A DNA stretch of 59,803 nucleotides from Bacteroides sp. CAG:927 (GTDB lineage: Bacteria; Bacteroidota; Bacteroidia; Bacteroidales; Muribaculaceae), in NCBI GenBank assembly GCA_000431155.1, contig HF985645.1, positions 1-59,803 on the forward strand, in the 5' to 3' direction. The notes under the pieces were generated by a model that was not told the origin of the DNA, made no database searches, and saw nothing but the letters and a program-made list of their open reading frames with translations. A program made the position numbers and the translations under genes. Numbering within the stretch: the stretch's first letter is position 1; every line of letters begins with the position of its first letter. Below, one piece after another: positions 34,176-43,708 of this stretch.

Positions 34176-34958
34176 TCAATTGTAAGAACGGAGACGTAGC
34201 ATCATTTCATCAAAATCCACCTTGTGTGCATCAAATTCAGGACCATCGATGCATACAAAACGTGTGCGGCCATCAACAGTTACGCGGCAGGCTCCGCACA
34301 TTCCGGTGCCGTCCACCATTATGGTGTTGAGCGAGCACATGGTGGGTACCTGATACTTGGCTGTAAGCAGTGACACAAATTTCATCATTATTGCCGGGCC
34401 GATGGTAACGACTTGGTCAACATGTTCACGCTTGATTACTTGTTCCACACCTTCTGTAACAAGTCCTTTTTGTCCATAGGAGCCGTCATCAGTCATGATT
34501 ATGACCTCATCGCTGTAGGGGCGCACCTGATCTTCAAGTATTATGAGATCTTTAGTACGCGCGGCCAATATGGTAATCACCCGGTTGCCGGCTTGCTTCA
34601 TGGCTTTGATTATGGGCAGAAGAGGTGCTACGCCCACACCGCCGCCACAACACACTACAGTGCCGACATTGCTGATATGGGTGGCTTGGCCGAGGGGGCC
34701 GACAACATCGGTCAATTCTTCGCCGGGATTGAGAGCGCAGATTTTTTTAGTCGATACCCCCACTTCCTGCACCACCAGAGTTATGGTTCCGGCCTTGGTG
34801 TCGGCATCGGCTATTGTGAGCGGAATTCTCTCACCGCCTTCACAGGCCCTCACAATCACAAAGTGACCGGGACGGCGTGAATGGGCAATCATGGGCGCTT
34901 CCACCACAAGCTTTACCACTTTTTCAGAGAAATGCTCTTTGCTTACTATTTTGAACAT
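34176..34958 (-). CDS. nfnA: NADH-side subunit of NfnAB-type transhydrogenase (FNR-like)
   Basis: A 260-residue flavoprotein with a ferredoxin-reductase fold: the FAD-binding beta-barrel with RPGHFVIVRACEGGERIPLT, the NAD-binding domain with VCCGGGVGVAPLLP, and a C-terminal [2Fe-2S] loop (DGTGMCGACRVTVDG plus a later Cys in RFVCIDGPEFD). This is the architecture of NfnA, SudB and PyrK. It starts the nfnAB pair; nfnB follows after 7 bases. With nfnB it would balance NADH, NADPH and ferredoxin. Confidence 0.88.
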   Translation of the reverse strand: MFKIVSKEHFSEKVVKLVVEAPMIAHSRRPGHFVIVRACEGGERIPLTIADADTKAGTITLVVQEVGVSTKKICALNPGEELTDVVGPLGQATHISNVGTVVCCGGGVGVAPLLPIIKAMKQAGNRVITILAARTKDLIILEDQVRPYSDEVIIMTDDGSYGQKGLVTEGVEQVIKREHVDQVVTIGPAIMMKFVSLLTAKYQVPTMCSLNTIMVDGTGMCGACRVTVDGRTRFVCIDGPEFDAHKVDFDEMMLRLRSYN

Positions 34959-34978
34959 GGGATAATTGTTTTATCCCA

Positions 34979-34986
34979 CAAAAGTA
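34979..34986 (-). promoter_or_regulatory. Putative -7 box of nfnAB
   Basis: Minus-strand TACTTTTG lies 20 bases before the nfnA ATG, in the 39-base gap after the FAD/Fe-S dehydrogenase gene, so nfnAB may have its own promoter. Confidence 0.5.
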
Positions 34987-34997
34987 ATCATTATTTC

Positions 34998-37796
34998 TCA
35001 AATAGTTTCATCTACGAGGTACACTATTGATTCATATGGCATTTTGATAGAATCCATCATTGATATTTCGCAAGTGCGAGCCAACGAATAGCACCCGTCA
35101 AATTTTTTATCCTTGATGTCGGCCCTTTCATCGCGAGTGGCTGACCGGGCCACTTCCGGGAACATGAATCCACGGTCGCCGGCAGCCCCGCAACAATAGC
35201 TGTCGGGCGGAACGGTGACATTGTCGGCACACATGTGTGCTATCTCGGTCATGACAGTATCCACGTTCATGAGTCGCGCCGCGCAAGTAGGGTGCAGAAG
35301 CACATGCTTTTTCTTGTGCTTTACTGTGACTTTGGGCATCACATGGTCGTGGAGCCATTGGGTTATGTCAAGGATTTTGAGCAAGTTAAGTTTCGTGAGG
35401 TTGTCGGGTGTGAGCAATCCCTTGTGACGCGCAAGCGTGAGCAGAGTGTGGGTGCATGAGGTGGTGTCGCAAAAAATCGGTATCCTGCCGTTTTGCGATA
35501 ACTTATAAAACTCTTCTACTGTGGCATTAGCCGTGATTTGTTGCCCTTTCGGGTCGCCTTTGTGCTCCCATATCTGAGAGCAGCACTGCCCGTGCACACT
35601 GCGGGGAACAGATATTTTGATGCCGGCTTTGTCGGCGATTCTCAACACCACGGTTATCAAATCGTCTTTTCCAAGCGATGAACCTCCGAATATTCTCGTG
35701 ACGCAAGCCGGGAAATATATGAATTCGGGATTTTCTGTTTCGCGGTAATGCAATTTTGCGGGCATGGGAAAATGCTTTGACCAGTGTGGTACCTGGTTGT
35801 AGATTTTATGCATTAAATCCGAAGCCCATATAAGGGGGTACGGCGATATTACCTTTTGTGTTGCCACGGCTGTTTTCAGAATACCGCGTATGGCTGTTTC
35901 CACAGTACCGTAATTAGGCGCCGATGCTGTAAGGGCTTTCTCGAACAAAGCCGGGCTGGTGGCTGTGCGCACAGCATCTGTTACGGTGCCGGTATTTATA
36001 CCCATGGGGCACGGTATTTGGCATGAACCGTCGCTGCAGCATGTATCGGCACCGATATAACTATATTGTTTTTCAAGCTCTTTACTGTGGGTGCGGGCAA
36101 TTATGCGTCGTGCCTGAAGTCGCTGGCGTGGTGTCAGAGTTATGTTGCGTGACGGGCATACATGCTCGCAATAACCACACTCCATGCACTTGTCAGCGCG
36201 TTCATATCCCATATCCTTGCCAAACAGGTCAAGGCTTTTTATAGATTCGCGATACACATCAGGATTGCTGTTGATTATCACACCTGGATTCATTATGCCG
36301 GTGGGGTCGGCGAGATGCTTTACCCGTTTCATCAATGCGAAAATGTCATCACCCCATTCGCGGGAAACAAACGGGGCCATGGCGCGTCCCGTGCCGTGTT
36401 CTCCTTTGAGTGACCCGTTAAGCGAAAGCACATGGCTTACCAGTCCGTCAATGAACCGGCTGAAATTGGACAGGCTTTTCTCTGTGTCCATGTCGGCTGT
36501 TACGAGCGGATGGATATTGCCATCGCGCGCATGCCCGAATATGGCACCTTGGTAACCATGCTTTCGGAACAGGTTCTGCACCCCTTCAACCAGTCGGTCC
36601 AGTTCGGCAACAGGGGCTGCCACATCCTCAAGTATCACTGTGGAGCCGGGTATTCTTGCTCCTGCCACGCATGGAAACACTCCGTCGCGTATATTCCACA
36701 GGTGCTGTCGGGCGGCTACTGTAGTAGTGAAGTTGTCCATGTGCATCAGGCCCTTCACTTTCAGTATTTCGGGACGAAGCGTGGCAATCTTTTCTGCCAA
36801 TTCATCAGGAGAGTCGGCGCCATAGTCAATAAGCATGGCTGTGGTGCCTGCCGGCATGTCGGAGGCAAGGCCCTGGGTGCTGCGCAGGGATGCATAATCC
36901 ATCATTTCCACGGCAAGAGCTCCGCTATCGCCGAGCCACGCCGCCGATGCGGCTGCGGTGGTTACATCGGGGAAATACAGAAGCGATGAGGTATAGGTGG
37001 TGAATAATGGGAGAGTGTTGAGCTCCGCTGAAGCAATGTAGGCCAAAGTGCCCTCACTGCCGATAAGCAGATGCGAGAATATGTCCATGGGGTCAGAAAA
37101 ATCCACAAAAGAGTTCATGGCATATCCCGTCACATTTTTGATTTTGTATTTGGTTATGATTTTGTTTCGGATGGCATCGTTGTCCATTATCTCCTGCCGT
37201 ATGCTCATTAATCCTTGGCAGAGTTCGTGCTCATCGTTGGCAAATCGTTTCCGGTCGGCAAAGGACGCACTGTTGTAGCGGTGGCCGTTGGACAATATGA
37301 ACTCTATGGAACTCAGAGTGTGGTAGGAATTGTGTGCAACCCCGGCTTCCATGCCGCTGCTGTTGTTATTGAGAATACCACCCATCATGGCTGCCGCCGA
37401 TGATGCTGGATCGGGTCCTATATGAGTGTGGTGTGGGGCAAGGATGCGGTTGACCTGATTGGCTGTAAGACCCGGTTCAAACCATATCTTTTTGCCATTT
37501 TGTCGCACTTCGCTTTTTGTAAAGTTAGTGCGCAGCTCGCATATAATTCCTGTGCCAAGAGTCTGTCCGCATAGCGAAGTGCCACCGGCGCGGAATGTGA
37601 TGCTTGTGCCGGTTTCATGGGCAAGCTGCATGATTTGCTGTACCTGCTCGGTGGTTGATGGACGCAGCACGCACATTGGCTTGATGTTGAAGTATGAGGC
37701 GTCGCGTGCATATATTTCCCGCCAAAGGTCGGTGTCAAGAATCTGGTCGTCGCGGAGAAACCACTGAAGTTGCTCCATCAAATAATTACTGCTCAT
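34998..37796 (-). CDS. FAD-linked dehydrogenase fused to Fe-S/CCG domains (D-lactate or 2-hydroxyacid type)
   Basis: A 932-residue fusion. Residues 1-500 are a VAO-type FAD-binding oxidase as in GlcD/Dld (TFRAGGTSLCGQTLG, IGSEGTLAYIASAEL, LKGEHGTGRAMAPF). Next comes a ferredoxin-like part with CMECGYCEHVCPS and CCSDGSCQIPCP. The C-terminal third has two CCG domains (FPACVTRIFG...CCSQIWEHKG and HPTCAARLM...SYCCGAAGDRG), as in GlpC and heterodisulfide reductase. Such fusions oxidise D-lactate or other 2-hydroxyacids and pass electrons to quinone or another carrier; the substrate is not set by sequence alone. It is followed by nfnA after 39 bases. A stem-loop stands just before the ATG. Confidence 0.88.
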   Translation of the reverse strand: MSSNYLMEQLQWFLRDDQILDTDLWREIYARDASYFNIKPMCVLRPSTTEQVQQIMQLAHETGTSITFRAGGTSLCGQTLGTGIICELRTNFTKSEVRQNGKKIWFEPGLTANQVNRILAPHHTHIGPDPASSAAAMMGGILNNNSSGMEAGVAHNSYHTLSSIEFILSNGHRYNSASFADRKRFANDEHELCQGLMSIRQEIMDNDAIRNKIITKYKIKNVTGYAMNSFVDFSDPMDIFSHLLIGSEGTLAYIASAELNTLPLFTTYTSSLLYFPDVTTAAASAAWLGDSGALAVEMMDYASLRSTQGLASDMPAGTTAMLIDYGADSPDELAEKIATLRPEILKVKGLMHMDNFTTTVAARQHLWNIRDGVFPCVAGARIPGSTVILEDVAAPVAELDRLVEGVQNLFRKHGYQGAIFGHARDGNIHPLVTADMDTEKSLSNFSRFIDGLVSHVLSLNGSLKGEHGTGRAMAPFVSREWGDDIFALMKRVKHLADPTGIMNPGVIINSNPDVYRESIKSLDLFGKDMGYERADKCMECGYCEHVCPSRNITLTPRQRLQARRIIARTHSKELEKQYSYIGADTCCSDGSCQIPCPMGINTGTVTDAVRTATSPALFEKALTASAPNYGTVETAIRGILKTAVATQKVISPYPLIWASDLMHKIYNQVPHWSKHFPMPAKLHYRETENPEFIYFPACVTRIFGGSSLGKDDLITVVLRIADKAGIKISVPRSVHGQCCSQIWEHKGDPKGQQITANATVEEFYKLSQNGRIPIFCDTTSCTHTLLTLARHKGLLTPDNLTKLNLLKILDITQWLHDHVMPKVTVKHKKKHVLLHPTCAARLMNVDTVMTEIAHMCADNVTVPPDSYCCGAAGDRGFMFPEVARSATRDERADIKDKKFDGCYSLARTCEISMMDSIKMPYESIVYLVDETI

Positions 37797-37802
37797 AATA
37801 AT

Positions 37803-37840
37803 GGGGTGTGACTTATGTTATTTCAACACGTTCACACCCC
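37803..37840 (-). promoter_or_regulatory. Stem-loop in the leader of the FAD/Fe-S dehydrogenase gene
   Basis: A 9-bp inverted repeat (GGGGTGTGA at 37803-37811 and TCACACCCC at 37832-37840), with a further short inner stem. It begins 7 bases before the ATG on the minus strand and follows the PiT gene. It lacks a T-tract, so it may control translation or block read-through from the PiT gene. Confidence 0.45.
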
Positions 37841-37863
37841 GATTGGTTTTGGGTATTTTAAAC

Positions 37864-40122
37864 TCAGCTGTGATAACGGATTTCGGAAGACTGCATCTTG
37901 GCATACGCACGTAAATATTTGCGAAGTGACGACACCATTTCCTGTGTTTCCTGCAGCATATTGACATATACATACAGAACCGTCATGCTGGAGGGGTCAT
38001 CTTCATGCAAATGGGTGTGAAGACGATGATTGGCGTTTGAAATCAATATCTTTATCTCATCGCAATGCTGGCGAATGGTGGGGATAGTGTCAGTAGCTCC
38101 CGAGGACATCATGTCAAGTGTGTCCTGCATGATGATGCTTATGCGAGTGCGCAGATTTTCGTATTCATCAACAAATTGCTCGGGTAGCGGAAGAAAATTG
38201 TTCTCAACATGCTCTTTGCATATTTCGGTTATGCGCCTGAGATTGTACAGTATGCTCATGCAGCAGTTGTTGGCCAAGTGAAACCATGCGCTTTTTTCAA
38301 TGGCTATTTCACGCGGCACATGCCGCAAACATAAAGTCTCTTTTCTACGCGCGTTTTTAAGCACATTTTTCTGTCGCGCAAGGCTGCTGTCGGTCTTTGA
38401 GAGCGTGCGTGCGTTTTCTTTGAGGAAAGCTTCGGTGGCGCTGCGGTAACTCTCCATGGCGAATGTGATGAATTTTTGCTGTTGCTCTGTGATGTAAAGT
38501 CTGAGCATGGGCCATGTGCGTGATTGGTCGGGCGTGTTGATGATGGTCTGGAACATGGCATCGCCGCTATCCTCTATGCTTCGGGCATGAAACCGCCTGT
38601 TGCTGCGCACAATCAGTATTACTGTGATGATGGCAAGTGCTATCATTACCCATTGTCCTCCGAAGTGCATTAAAGCCACTATGATTCCGGCTCCTATAAA
38701 AGCCACGCCTGCTGTCACAAACCATCCGCCAATAACGGAGATTACCCCGGTGATTCTGAAAACAGCACTTTCACGCCCCCATGCCTTGTCAGCAAGTGAT
38801 GTGCCCATCGCCACCATGAAGGTGACAAAAGTAGTGGACAAGGGAAGTTTGAGTGATGTGCCGAGAGCTATCAGAGTACCTGCAAGTACCAGATTCACAG
38901 AGCCGCGAACGAGGTCAAACGCCGCCCCCTGATCCATAATGGTTTCATCGGTATTGAAGCGTTTGTTGAACCACATGCGCACTTTGTAGGGCGTGATTTT
39001 GCGTACCCAAGCTATGGTTGAGAGTGTCCAGCGCACCAATCGGCGGGCAATGCGCGAAGAGCCGAACATTTCGTCTCCTCCTTGCTGGCTGCCGAGGCCA
39101 ATCTCGGTTTTTGCCACATTTCGCGCTTTTTTGGATGTGGCAAGCGCGGCCACCATTATGACTCCGGACCCTATCAGAAAATATAGCGGGGTATTGGCGG
39201 GACCGTTAAGAGAACCCATCATGAAATCATGTGGATGGCCTGATCCGCCGGCAGTATAATCCTGAAATGATGCAAGCCCACTCAGGGGTACACCGATAAA
39301 GTTCACGAGGTCATTGCCTGCGAAAGCCATGGCGAGAGCAAATGTACCCATGAGCACCACCACTTTCATCACATTAACCTTGAGCGCGTGCAATGCCTGC
39401 ATCAGAAGCGTACACACTGCCAGACACCCGAGAACTATTTTGCCTGTATTGGCATTGATGTAAGATTTTACCTCAGGTGTCATGAAAGTGAGATCCTTGG
39501 CTCCCTTGATAAGCAGGAAATACACTATGGCAGTGGCGCAGATACCGCCGAATAAACCAATCTTCCATTTGAGGCGGCTGCGATAGTTGAATGTGAAAAT
39601 CATGCGTGCAATGCATTGCACAAGGGTACCAAACACAAATGCTATGGCCACGGACAGGAATATGCCGAGTATCACCGACAGTGCTTTCTCGGTGTTGAGC
39701 AGGTCGTTGAACCCTAAATCGGAACCTCCAGCCATTTTGATGAGTGCAACAACGAATGTGGCTCCAAGCAACTCAAATACCATTGACACAGTGGTGGATG
39801 TAGGCATTCCAAGAGAGTTGAACATATCCAGAAGTATGATGTCGGTTACCATCACAGCCATGAATATGCATATAAGGTCGTAGAAAGAGAAGTGCTCGGG
39901 ACGGAATATACCGTGTCGGGCTATATCCATCATACCGTTGCTCATGGCAGCTCCTATAAACACGCCTATCGAAGCAACTATGATTATGCGTTTGAACGAG
40001 GCGGCCTTTGATCCGATAGCGGAATTCAGGAAATTTACGGCATCGTTGCTGACTCCTACGCTAAGATCAAAAATGGCAAGTAAAAAAAGGAAAATTACAA
40101 CACTAAGAAATAATATATCCAT
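37864..40122 (-). CDS. PiT-family phosphate transporter with C-terminal PhoU-like extension
   Basis: A 752-residue inner-membrane transporter. The two inverted PiT signatures are present: GVSNDAVNFLNSAIGSKAAS near residue 24 and AMAFAGNDLVNFIGVPLSGL near 262. About ten helices lie within residues 1-530. Residues 530-752 are soluble and helical with no signature motif; this fits the PhoU-like tails seen on Bacteroidetes PiT proteins and may regulate transport. PiT proteins move phosphate (often as a metal phosphate) with H+ or Na+. No pho regulatory gene is next to it apart from the two-component pair upstream. Confidence 0.92.
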   Translation of the reverse strand: MDILFLSVVIFLFLLAIFDLSVGVSNDAVNFLNSAIGSKAASFKRIIIVASIGVFIGAAMSNGMMDIARHGIFRPEHFSFYDLICIFMAVMVTDIILLDMFNSLGMPTSTTVSMVFELLGATFVVALIKMAGGSDLGFNDLLNTEKALSVILGIFLSVAIAFVFGTLVQCIARMIFTFNYRSRLKWKIGLFGGICATAIVYFLLIKGAKDLTFMTPEVKSYINANTGKIVLGCLAVCTLLMQALHALKVNVMKVVVLMGTFALAMAFAGNDLVNFIGVPLSGLASFQDYTAGGSGHPHDFMMGSLNGPANTPLYFLIGSGVIMVAALATSKKARNVAKTEIGLGSQQGGDEMFGSSRIARRLVRWTLSTIAWVRKITPYKVRMWFNKRFNTDETIMDQGAAFDLVRGSVNLVLAGTLIALGTSLKLPLSTTFVTFMVAMGTSLADKAWGRESAVFRITGVISVIGGWFVTAGVAFIGAGIIVALMHFGGQWVMIALAIITVILIVRSNRRFHARSIEDSGDAMFQTIINTPDQSRTWPMLRLYITEQQQKFITFAMESYRSATEAFLKENARTLSKTDSSLARQKNVLKNARRKETLCLRHVPREIAIEKSAWFHLANNCCMSILYNLRRITEICKEHVENNFLPLPEQFVDEYENLRTRISIIMQDTLDMMSSGATDTIPTIRQHCDEIKILISNANHRLHTHLHEDDPSSMTVLYVYVNMLQETQEMVSSLRKYLRAYAKMQSSEIRYHS

Positions 40123-40217
40123 AATTGGTGATTATTTTGTTTTCTTACTGCAAAGTAAACGCCAATATATGTCATAAATGTTTCATAAATATGTAGAGTT
40201 TGTGTAATTGTGCCGGT

Positions 40218-41675
40218 TTAGTCAACCGTCTTGTCGCTTACGGGAAGTACAATGGAATGAAGCAATCCGGACGGGGAGTTGGTAGAGGCTGTGATGGAGC
40301 CATTATGAAAAATTATAGCATTTTTCACTATGGCAAGGCCGAGTCCAGTGCCTCCGGCTGCGCGTGAGCGACCTTTATCAACGCGATAAAACCGCTCAAA
40401 GATATGCGGCAGATGCTCTTGGCTGACACCGCATCCATTGTCGGCAACGGTAATATACACCCGGGTTTCCATTATTTTGGCAGAAATATCCAGATTTGTT
40501 GCTCCGCTGTACATTATGGCATTGCTGATGAGGTTGTGAAAGGCCGACAGCATCAGAGAAGCATTGCCGTTGATGGGGATTCGTTGCGGAAGCGATGAGG
40601 TTATCTCGAGTCCTTTTGTCCTTGCGGCAGGTTGCTGCTCTGCAATTGCTTCGGTTATTATTTTAGATAAATCAAACGGAGCCTTGGCAATTGCTGTGCC
40701 TCCATCGTCCATTCTTGTAATCAGAGCCACATCAGCAAGCAATGTGTTGAGCCTATGAGCGTTGGTAAGTGAACGCGTTAAAAATTCATTGCGTTTGTCT
40801 GTGGCAAGGTTGGGATGCGAAAGAAGTGTTTCCAAGCATATCTGGATTGAGGCTACGGGCGTTTTAAGCTCATGATTGATATTGTTGGTGAGCTGCTTTT
40901 TGATTCGTTCCTTCTCAAGCTGTTGGTGCATGGCTCGCGAGTGCTCTCGGTCGCGGTCGGCAATGGCTTGCTGCAACTGAGAATAAAGCCGCACGATATT
41001 TCCGGAAATTGTGCCGAGTTCATCGTTTGGAAATGGCTGAGTGTCGGATATGCGCTCTCCTTTTTCTGCTTTTTCGGCAAACAGGCTCAGACGCCGGATG
41101 TTTTGCCCCAGCCGGTGCGTTGCATAAAAGCCAAGAATGCACATAACGATTGTTACAAGCGCCATGAACCAAAGGAATCCGTAATCGGCTTTGAGAAGTG
41201 ATGTGAGGGAAACGGAGTAGGGCACAGCTGTGCGCACTATTATTCCGTTGGAGCCTTTTGTCGCGGCATAAAAATAAGTTTGGCCAGTGCTTTGGCTGTG
41301 GCGGCGAACGGTATAGCCTGATCCTTTGAGCATTGCAGTGGCTATTTCACTGCGTTGAAGATGGGAGAAATCTTCCGGCAGTGAGTCAAGGGAGTTGTCG
41401 CACAAAACGCGTCCGGTGGAATCTATCACGCTTACTCTGAGCGATTGCAGATTCGTAGGCTCAAGTATAAGAACACTATCAATGCTTGCAGGGGATTTCA
41501 GGCTATTGAGTATGTTGGTGTTGACAATCTGTAACCGAGCATTGAGTTCCTCGGCCTTGAATTGCTTTTCGCGATGGTACTGAAACGCCACGAAGCAACC
41601 TACCATAAGCAGGGAATAGCACAACAGCCATAAGAATAACCGTTTGGCGTAGTCAAGTTTACTCCATGAAGCCAT
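40218..41675 (-). CDS. Sensor histidine kinase
   Basis: About 485 residues from ATG 41675; an in-frame ATG at 41711 would give 497 but overlaps the regulator gene by 53 bases, while 41675 overlaps by 17. Two membrane helices (near residues 13-32 and 168-190) flank a periplasmic sensing domain. HAMP follows, then the HisKA box NHELKTPVASIQ with the phospho-His, and a HATPase with DNGCGVSQEHLPHIFERFYR and GGTGLGLAIVK. It forms a two-component system with the regulator just upstream. The signal is unknown; proximity to the PiT gene makes phosphate a guess only. Confidence 0.92.
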   Translation of the reverse strand: MASWSKLDYAKRLFLWLLCYSLLMVGCFVAFQYHREKQFKAEELNARLQIVNTNILNSLKSPASIDSVLILEPTNLQSLRVSVIDSTGRVLCDNSLDSLPEDFSHLQRSEIATAMLKGSGYTVRRHSQSTGQTYFYAATKGSNGIIVRTAVPYSVSLTSLLKADYGFLWFMALVTIVMCILGFYATHRLGQNIRRLSLFAEKAEKGERISDTQPFPNDELGTISGNIVRLYSQLQQAIADRDREHSRAMHQQLEKERIKKQLTNNINHELKTPVASIQICLETLLSHPNLATDKRNEFLTRSLTNAHRLNTLLADVALITRMDDGGTAIAKAPFDLSKIITEAIAEQQPAARTKGLEITSSLPQRIPINGNASLMLSAFHNLISNAIMYSGATNLDISAKIMETRVYITVADNGCGVSQEHLPHIFERFYRVDKGRSRAAGGTGLGLAIVKNAIIFHNGSITASTNSPSGLLHSIVLPVSDKTVD

Positions 41676-42345
41676 AACCATAGCCTGACCGTGTGATGAT
41701 ATGTTTGCCATAGGGCGCTATCTTTTGCCGGATACGTGTGATATTGACATCCACTACCCGGTGGAGTACTATTACCTCTTCTGGCCATATCTCTTGGAGA
41801 AGCTCATCGCGTGAAAATACCTGCCCCGGGTGGGTCATCAGTTTCAATAGAATTTCAAACTCCTTTCTGGGCAGCTTTACCTCCTTGCCGTCAACATAGC
41901 ATAATTTTCGTGCCGGAACTACGGTGAGCCCTTTGAATGATACCGTGTCATCTTTGGATGGTGTTGAGGGTATGGAGGCTGCACGCCTTAACACCGAATG
42001 CACACGGGCAAGCAGATTGCGCAGGGAATAGGGCTTGGTGATATAGTCGTCGGCACCGAGATAAAGGCCGTTGACCATGTCGTTTTCATCGGTCATCGCC
42101 GTGCAGAATATGATGGGGATAGATGCCGTGGCCGGATTGGATTTGAGAATGTTGGCGAGCTGGATGCCTGAGATTTCACCCATCATAACATCAAGCAGAA
42201 AAAGATTGTAGGAAGCGAGGTCCATGCACAATGCTTCTTCAGCACTGTGAGCGGTGTCAACACAATAACCCTCTGCTTCAAGGTTGAATTTCAAGGCTTC
42301 ACAAAGTGTTTCCTCGTCATCCACAACAAGAATCCGTTTGCTCAT
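41659..42345 (-). CDS. OmpR-family response regulator
   Basis: A 228-residue regulator from ATG 42345. The frame extends to a TTG at 42366, but a -7 box lies at 42364-42371, so the shorter start is right. The receiver domain has the acidic pair D9-D10, phospho-Asp D52 in LLDVMMGE, and the Lys of ITKPYS. The C-terminal winged helix has RKEFEILLKLMTHPGQVFSRDEL and VVDVNITRIRQKI, typical of OmpR/PhoB. The gene overlaps the kinase downstream. Confidence 0.94.
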   Translation of the reverse strand: MSKRILVVDDEETLCEALKFNLEAEGYCVDTAHSAEEALCMDLASYNLFLLDVMMGEISGIQLANILKSNPATASIPIIFCTAMTDENDMVNGLYLGADDYITKPYSLRNLLARVHSVLRRAASIPSTPSKDDTVSFKGLTVVPARKLCYVDGKEVKLPRKEFEILLKLMTHPGQVFSRDELLQEIWPEEVIVLHRVVDVNITRIRQKIAPYGKHIITRSGYGYGFME

Positions 42346-42363
42346 ACCGATAATATTTTGTGG

Positions 42364-42395
42364 CAAAGATACCTATAAGACAGTAACGCTGCAAT
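42364..42395 (-). promoter_or_regulatory. Promoter of the two-component operon
   Basis: Minus-strand TATCTTTG (TAnnTTTG) at 42364-42371, with ATTG (one base off TTTG) 20 bases upstream at 42392-42395. The start of transcription would be about 12 bases before ATG 42345. Confidence 0.6.
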
Positions 42396-42439
42396 CCCCG
42401 TAAGTAATCTTTAATATAAACTTAACAATGACAAGCAAC

Positions 42440-42469
42440 AAAAAAATCCTGCCAGGAGCGACAGGATTT
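42440..42469 (-). terminator. Terminator of the rubredoxin gene
   Basis: On the minus strand, AAATCCTG and CAGGATTT pair around a 10-base loop, and a run of seven T residues follows. It starts 10 bases after the rubredoxin stop. Confidence 0.8.
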
Positions 42470-42478
42470 ATAATGTGG

Positions 42479-42640
42479 TTAATCTTCGGGGTTGAACTGG
42501 TCTTTTCCCACTCCGCACACCGGACATACCCAATCGTCGGGAAGGTCGGCAAAAGCAGTTCCTGGTTCTATACCATTTTCGGGATCACCAAGGGCAGGAT
42601 CATATACCCACCCGCAAACTTCGCATACATATTTCTCCAT
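42479..42640 (-). CDS. Rubredoxin
   Basis: A 53-residue protein read directly from the minus strand: MEKYVCEVCGWVYDP at the start, PDDWVCPVCGVGKDQF near the end. The four Fe ligands are C6, C9, C39 and C42 in two CxxC-G loops, and the aromatic and Pro residues of the family are in place. It would be a cytosolic one-electron carrier, for example for rubrerythrin or superoxide reductase during oxidative stress. It is a single gene with its own terminator. Confidence 0.95.
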   Translation of the reverse strand: MEKYVCEVCGWVYDPALGDPENGIEPGTAFADLPDDWVCPVCGVGKDQFNPED

Positions 42641-42743
42641 AATGTGTGAGGTTAGATGTTGTGGTTAGTATTAAGTTAATTACAATTTTACAACACTAAT
42701 TCAATCTTGTTGGTTCACAAAATATCATTAGATGAAATATTTG

Positions 42744-42751
42744 TAATTTTG
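42744..42751 (+). promoter_or_regulatory. Putative -7 box of the HAD phosphatase gene
   Basis: TAATTTTG (TAnnTTTG), 24 bases before ATG 42775. No TTTG at the standard upstream distance. Confidence 0.5.
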
Positions 42752-42774
42752 TAAGCAGAAACAAAATTCGGAAA

Positions 42775-43590
42775 ATGACTCATAATCCCATTATATTTCT
42801 TGATGTGGACGGTACATTGATTAGTTTCAATACGCATAAAGTACCGGACTCGGCTATTCTCTCATTAAAAGAGGCGCATAAAAGCGGGGCGATAATTGTG
42901 ATAGCTACAGGGCGCCCCATTACCGACCTTAAGGAAATCTCGGAGGTTCCATATGACGCTGTAATAGCATTGAATGGGTCTGATATTTCTCTCCGAAACG
43001 GGAAACGAATATCTACACATCCCATTCCGTTTGAAGAATTTGATGAGTCCATGAACCTTGCTGAGAAATATGGCTTTATTATCGGTATTGAGAATGGCAA
43101 GGGCGTTATTGTCAACCGTCATGGGGATATTCTTGTGAAATGGGCTGAACTTGTTGCCCATCCCGTGCCACAGGTGGCGGATTTGTATAAGGAGTATTCA
43201 GAAAGCACCTGTTGCCAACTCTGTTTTTTCTGTGACGAATCAACTCAGAATAAAGTGATGAGGAATTTGCCTATGTTGAATGCGTCTCGCTGGAACCCGA
43301 TGTTCGCGGATATAAACATCAGGGGTATTGACAAAGCCACCGGAATGGATGAGGTTTGTAGCTATTATGGTTACAATCAATCCGATACTATAGCGTTTGG
43401 TGATGGCGGAAACGACATACCTATGATTAAACGTGCTGCAATCGGCATCGCTATGGGAAATGCGGGTGACGAAGTTAAGTCTAATGCAGATTTTATAACG
43501 GACTCGGTAGATGACAATGGAATATACAATGCTTTGGTTCGCATGAAAATAATAGATCCATTATCGGATTATCTGTATAGTAGTCAATGA
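42775..43590 (+). CDS. Cof-type HAD phosphatase
   Basis: A 271-residue cytosolic phosphatase of the HAD superfamily with a C2 cap. Motif I is FLDVDGTLI with the nucleophilic Asp, motif II is the Thr of IATGRP, and motifs III/IV are a Lys and FGDGGNDIPMI. The C-terminal segment IGIAMGNAGDEVKSNADFIT is typical of the Cof/YidA group, which act on sugar phosphates or cofactor phosphates. The substrate is unknown. A short relic of a related gene lies at 45301-45338. Confidence 0.92.
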   Translation: MTHNPIIFLDVDGTLISFNTHKVPDSAILSLKEAHKSGAIIVIATGRPITDLKEISEVPYDAVIALNGSDISLRNGKRISTHPIPFEEFDESMNLAEKYGFIIGIENGKGVIVNRHGDILVKWAELVAHPVPQVADLYKEYSESTCCQLCFFCDESTQNKVMRNLPMLNASRWNPMFADINIRGIDKATGMDEVCSYYGYNQSDTIAFGDGGNDIPMIKRAAIGIAMGNAGDEVKSNADFITDSVDDNGIYNALVRMKIIDPLSDYLYSSQ

Positions 43591-43708
43591 ATTGCTCCAT
43601 AGACTATCTATGTCATGAGCATAGAGAAGCTGTTTGCAGTCGGCTGTTGGCTTGTGAAATTCACCTAATGTAAGAGCAATTTAAATGAGATGAATGCGGA
43701 ACAGGTGT

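Noticed and set aside
40218..42345. Naming the two-component pair RprXY
   Set aside because: The regulator sequence does not match what I recall of RprY, so only the general class is given.
42428..42649. Plus-strand 73-codon frame over the rubredoxin gene
   Set aside because: It is antisense to a complete rubredoxin with all four Cys ligands and a terminator.
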